Source: Cololabis saira
Taxonomy: Eukaryota; Chordata; Actinopteri; Beloniformes; Belonidae
Direction: 5' to 3'
Length of the DNA stretch: 64,000 bases
Assembly (NCBI RefSeq): GCF_033807715.1
Contig: NC_084590.1
Coordinates: 36,731,505 to 36,795,504 of the forward strand
Positions 59,857 through 64,000 of this stretch are shown in pieces. Below the pieces are notes generated by a model. It had not been told where the DNA came from. It saw only the letters and a list, made by a program, of their open reading frames with translations, and searched no databases. Numbering within the stretch: position 1 is the stretch's first letter; each line of letters starts with the position of its first letter. A program made the translations under genes and the position numbers.

Positions 59857-60565
59857 TACGACGGAGTATTAGGGCCAAACTAAGACAAAAACATTTTGGA
59901 AATTACGAGAATAAAGTCATAATATAATGAGAATAAAGTCGTAAAATTACGAGAATAAAGTCGTAATGTTGTGAGAATAAAATCGTAATAGAATAAAGTC
60001 ATAATATTATGAGAATAAAGTCGTAATATTACGAGAATAAAGTCGTAAAATTACGAGAATAAAGTCGTAACATTACGAGAATAAAGTCGTAATGTTGCGA
60101 GAATAAAGTCGTAATAGAATAAAGTCGTAATATTATGAGAATAAACTCGTAATATTATGAGAATAAAGTCGTAATATTATGAGAATAAAGTCGTAATATT
60201 ACGAGAATAAAGTCGTAAAATTACGAGAATAAAGTCGTAATGAATAAAGTGGTAATTTATGAGAATAAAGTCATAATATTATGAAAATAAAGTGGTAATT
60301 TATGAGAACTCTAACAGGAAGAGCTTCTTCTCCCTGTGTTAAAATGAAGAATATTGAGCATCTTGTGAAGTTATATCTATATATTTATAATATATTACAA
60401 CTTTATTCTCGTAATATTACGACTTTATTCTTGTAATTTTACGACTTTATTCTCGTAATATTATGACTTTATTCTCATAATTTTACAACTTTATTCTCAT
60501 CACATTATGACTTTATTCTCGTAATTTCCTTTTGTTTTTTTGTTTGGCCCTAATACTCCGTCGTA
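59857..60565. mobile_element. 709 bp MITE built of inverted tandem repeats
   Basis: Ends TACGACGGAGTATTAGGGCC and its exact complement. Flanks repeat GGTTGC (59851-59856 and 60566-60571), a 6 bp target duplication. The left arm has some 20 units of about 18-22 bp around GAGAATAAAGTCGTAATATT (59905-60305); the right arm has about 6 in the reverse direction (60395-60525). The middle of about 90 bp is unique. No coding capacity. Confidence 0.85.
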
Positions 60566-60571
60566 GGTTGC

Positions 60572-61915
60572 TGATGACATTCTGGATGGTGTTTTTCCTC
60601 ATCCTCAGTGCTCATTTCTTCCAAAGAAATGGTCTTGAATGCTGATTTGTCCGACTATAATACACATTACCAGTTGATGGTGGCCCATCCCAAACACCTC
60701 CAATCCCATGAATGAGTGTGTCAGCATATTTGAGATAAAATCATAGATAATGTCTTTGGATTTCATTGTTGGACTCAGTCGTGTATATTTTGATCTTTTG
60801 TTTACCTTTTTGACCCCCAGTTACTGTGTATTTGTCTTTTCTGGGGTTTTTTTAATAGCCAGTGCATAAGCTGGCTCTAAGTGATGATGGGCAGAGCAGG
60901 GAGGACTCTCTCTCTCATAAATGGAGGGAGAAACATTTGCTGACAGGGGGAAGCGTCACCTTAAAACAAGGACAATCTGCCAGCGCAAACAAGGTTTATC
61001 GTGTCACTAATTGGTGCCAAGATAAATACGCAACACAGAACAAACACTCAGTGGCCAACCTGCAGTTTAATGCCTGAAAAGTAACAAATCGGAAGCTTCG
61101 CTGACTTTACTGATTCATTTACACCTGCATTAACATTTTTGGTATCCAAACCACACGTTAACAGAACCAGTTTCTTTGTTATCTTCTCACCAGATCCTGG
61201 TTCCACCTACCTGATCCTCCTCACAGTACTGAAGCCTCCAGTTTATCTCCACTCCTACTTCAGGTCCTCTTTCCAATCCAAGCTCATGTTTCCGCTGTCC
61301 TGTCGGCTCAGTTTTTTTCTGACGTGGTTCTAGATCTTTTTGATTTTTTTCATTTTCTAGAGTTGTTGAACTTGACTTCTTGTTGGCATCAAAGGGATGT
61401 TGAGTCCAGTCGATAAACGTTACATCGAAGCTTCACTCTTGTTCAAAGATGTTCGTCACGGATGTAGCTGTGTGCTAAAGTGTGTGCGACATGTTGGGTA
61501 ACTCAAAGAGCTTACATTAAAGCTCCAGGAAATGACTTTGGTATAACACATATTCTATTTGCGTCTGTGCTTTCCTAACAGAGTTAGGGTGAGCGGCCCC
61601 CTGCTCAAAAAGCCAGGGTCTAATAAGAGAGTTCAAGTTGCATGGCACCACCTGCCATTATGCATTAGTTCAACTAGAATTTGGAAGTCAGCAAAGCATT
61701 TAATTTAAATTGATGAGGAACGCAAGTGCTTACAAGTGCAGCAGAGGTCAGGAGTTTGAAGTAGTTTTCCACCAAGTGACAAACACTGAAAAGCCATGAA
61801 GAATGCAATGGCTTTTCAGTAAATTATTAATTTAGATACAAATTTGATTTTGACAAAGATTTTAAGACTGTTCACAAGAGCTACATGTTTTCAACAGTTG
61901 CCTGTGATGACTGGA
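60572..61915. other. Intergenic sequence without recognised genes
   Basis: Nothing supportable seen; the short frames lack coding features. Confidence 0.5.
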
Positions 61916-61917
61916 GC

Positions 61918-62190
61918 TACTTGAGGTGGTTTGGGCATCCGGTCCCCCTGAAGCCTTGCCGGGAAGGTGTCCCGGGCACGTGTAACCGGGCGGAGACCCT
62001 GGGCCAGACCCAGGACATTCTGGAGAGATTGTGTTTCTCTGCAGAGTTCTGAACGCCTCTGTATTTCCCTGGAAGCGAAGGAGGAAGTGGAGGGGGAGAG
62101 AGAGGTCCGGGTCTATTTGCTCAGGCTGTTGCCTTTGTGATCTAAACTCCTATTAACAAAAGTAATGGATGGATGGACGGACAGATAGAA
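61918..62190 (+). mobile_element. LINE 3' end with (GGAT)n tail
   Basis: The order GGGCATCCGGTCCCCCTGAA, GGTGTCCCGGGCACGTG, GACCCAGGACATTCTGGAGA, GGAAGTGG and TTGCTCAGGCTGTTGCC, then ATGGATGGATGG, follows the 3' end of a common fish LINE as I know it. The coding part is worn and cut off on the left. Confidence 0.6.
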
Positions 62191-62639
62191 GCACGGATGG
62201 CCATTATGTAGCCATTTGCAGTAGCTTACGTGCATGGAGCATCTACAAGGCCTTTTCTAGTACCGTCATTACTGATCCTCAAGGTCCTTGAATTTTTGTC
62301 GTAAATTTCATCATGGTTCCTCCAGTTGTTGTCTGGATATTTTTATCTGACTAACAAGTGTCAAGCTGTTGCTTCAGAAAAGATAAGCGACACCTTCTAG
62401 TCATTGGACCGGTCCTCTGGGTGCTATAAAAGGGGATCCATACAACAGTTTGACAGACCTCCTCTGTGTCAGGCTGCTATTGTGGTTATGAGAGACTTTG
62501 AATTTGACTAAAGAATTTCAGCATCCATCACTTTCTGGGTGAAGCTCCATCCATCTGTCTTCACGGGTGCTATTCTGTGCTTCCTATGTGGTTATTTTTA
62601 GTGCTGAAGCTCTGTTTCCTTCACCTGTCTGTGTCTGTC

Positions 62640-62900
62640 AGTCTGCAGCTCCTACGATTCTCAACGGGCTTCATCTGATCCGAGTGAGCGGACAGCCAGC
62701 GCTCCCCGAGCGTGCTCCCTGTGAGCAGCTGGCCCGGGCCGCGTGGATGCAGCGTGCTCTCTGCTCTCCGACCACCGACTGTTTGCACTTGTGCATGTGA
62801 CAGCGCCCGTCATGTGACTCCTGGCTGCGCGGGTGTCAGAGCTGAGAGCAGACCACCACCGGAGCCTGTTGTAGTTGGATTCAAGTCCTTGGAGCAGTGG
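62640..62900. promoter_or_regulatory. CpG-rich patch, possible promoter or first exon
   Basis: This is the only CpG-rich unique-looking stretch in the right third of the window, holding GTCATGTGAC and several GC boxes. A 77-codon plus frame crosses it without known features. It could be the 5' end of a neighbouring gene. Strand unknown. Confidence 0.25.
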
Positions 62901-63765
62901 AGTGGACATAAAACTTCATGTCGCGTTAAGCCCCTTGCAAGCTCAGCTTATTGTGAACCAGTCAGCTAGTTCAGACCTAATAATGTTTAATCATCTGTTT
63001 AGCTCTGATTTGTGTTTGCTGTCTTTGTTTTGCACCTTTTCTCTTGAATCTATTATCAGAGCTCCCTGAGTAGTACAGATGAGACTGTCACACTCAGCTG
63101 TTCGGTTTGGGTGATCTATCACCAGCGCTCAGTCTCACAATAAGAACCTTCTTTTTTGAGACAACAACATCAAGCCGTCTGTTACATGTGTGATTTAAAG
63201 CTCTGGGTCGCGGTCATGTCAGACAGAGACCTCACAGGTCCGCAGACACAAACATAAGCCGGCACCGGTAGTTCTGCTTTTATTTCATGAATGTTCATTA
63301 TTTTCTGCAAGCGTTTCTTCAAGAATGCTCTGATATCCTTCTTTCAGTTTTATTTCTTTTATGCTATCTATCTTTGTTACAGGTAATTATTATTAATTAT
63401 GATCAGTAATTATTTTATTTCACTTTACAGATTTATTTTTTCCTTTGTGAAAGTCCAAACTGTATAATTTGCCATCAAACATTTTAATTTTGTGTAACAT
63501 TATGAAATGGTGGAGTATGGAGAAAGAGAAAAACATTTATATTATCATCATTATCATTATGCTCATTTTACGCCATCTAATTTGAATCCCTGTTATATTT
63601 TTTCTAGAGTAAGTTTAGAGGCCATCATATCTCCAAAAGCCTGTAAGTACATAAAAGACCAAGAATCACAAAGAGAGGGACTTCCTTGAAAAGAACTCAG
63701 ATGTTCTTTGATTGGTCAAATTCCTGGAGACTCACCAGTGGGGAGATACATGTGCTTTTAACATT
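62901..63765. other. Intergenic AT-rich sequence
   Basis: No gene or repeat recognised before the element at 63770. Confidence 0.5.
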
Positions 63766-63769
63766 TTAA

Positions 63770-64000
63770 AGGAGCTTGAAGCCGGATTGTGGCAAGATTT
63801 ATGAAAAAATCCGTATACGTTTTAAGTTTTCTAGTAATAATGTCAGATGAAGCGTTCCAAACCCAAAAGAATGAGCCCTCTAGTGTATCTCTCCGTTGCC
63901 TTGAACAGGCTGTTGCTGCAAAATGTGCTGCAATTCGGTCCCGAATTTCCCGCGCTGGGCTGCGGATGTGACGTCACATGACGCCGCATGTGCGTTCTCC
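63770..64000. mobile_element. TTAA-flanked MITE, family A copy 3, reversed and cut by window end
   Basis: It begins AGGAGCTTGAAGCCGGATTG after TTAA (63766-63769) and matches the right half of copies 1 and 2 in the reverse direction. The window ends before its other terminus. Confidence 0.75.

Noticed and set aside
59880..60310. Regularly spaced short repeats that recall a CRISPR array
   Set aside because: Units are directly joined with no unique spacers, lie within an inverted-repeat element, and the host is a eukaryote.

Overview
This window is nuclear DNA from a bony fish. The evidence is large introns with GT-AG borders, dense microsatellites, many short inverted-repeat DNA elements, and fragments of fish-type LINE and Tc1-like transposons. 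I think a spiny-rayed teleost is most likely, but the sequence does not fix the species.

Main gene (2068-38917, plus strand): a complete six-coding-exon gene for nectin-3, an immunoglobulin-family cell adhesion receptor. The exons join in consistent phase (1,1,1,2,1) into one 552-residue reading frame. It has a signal peptide, an IgV and two IgC-type domains, a transmembrane helix, and a cytoplasmic tail ending in Glu-Trp-Tyr-Val, the PDZ ligand that nectins use to bind afadin. Intron 1 is about 22.9 kb. The 3' UTR probably runs several kb, with a candidate poly(A) signal at 42777. Two abutting TTAA-flanked elements end about 210 bp before the start codon.

Second locus (43476-45125, plus strand): an intronless coiled-coil reading frame I do not recognise. 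It is open for 317 codons, then stays in the same frame through three internal stops to a basic C-terminal segment. It looks like a young pseudogene, or a shorter gene whose 3' half has decayed.

Repeats: (a) 1.1-1.9, 46.2-46.5 and 63.8-64 kb hold TTAA-flanked non-autonomous elements. (b) 0.1, 2.8 and 26.3-26.7 kb hold TAA-flanked Harbinger-like hairpin elements. (c) 11.7-12.9 kb holds a 1.27 kb inverted-repeat transposon with a decayed integrase-type transposase, invaded by a short repeat and (GTC)23. (d) 46.6-47.0 kb holds a broken Tc1-like transposase. (e) 48.0-49.9 kb holds a composite repeat built on three roughly 460 bp units. (f) 50.1-52.1 kb holds a trinucleotide array, a GC-rich tandem duplication, strong palindromes and a decayed Cys-pair reading frame. 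(g) 52.6-53.5, 59.2-59.5 and 61.9-62.2 kb hold LINE fragments. (h) 56.6-57.1 kb holds a hugely expanded (AT)n element. (i) 59.86-60.57 kb holds a 709 bp element made of inverted tandem repeats with a 6 bp target duplication.

The remaining intronic and intergenic stretches show no supportable gene. A CpG-rich patch at 62.6-62.9 kb may be a promoter. No rRNA gene, tRNA gene I would trust, or CRISPR array was seen.
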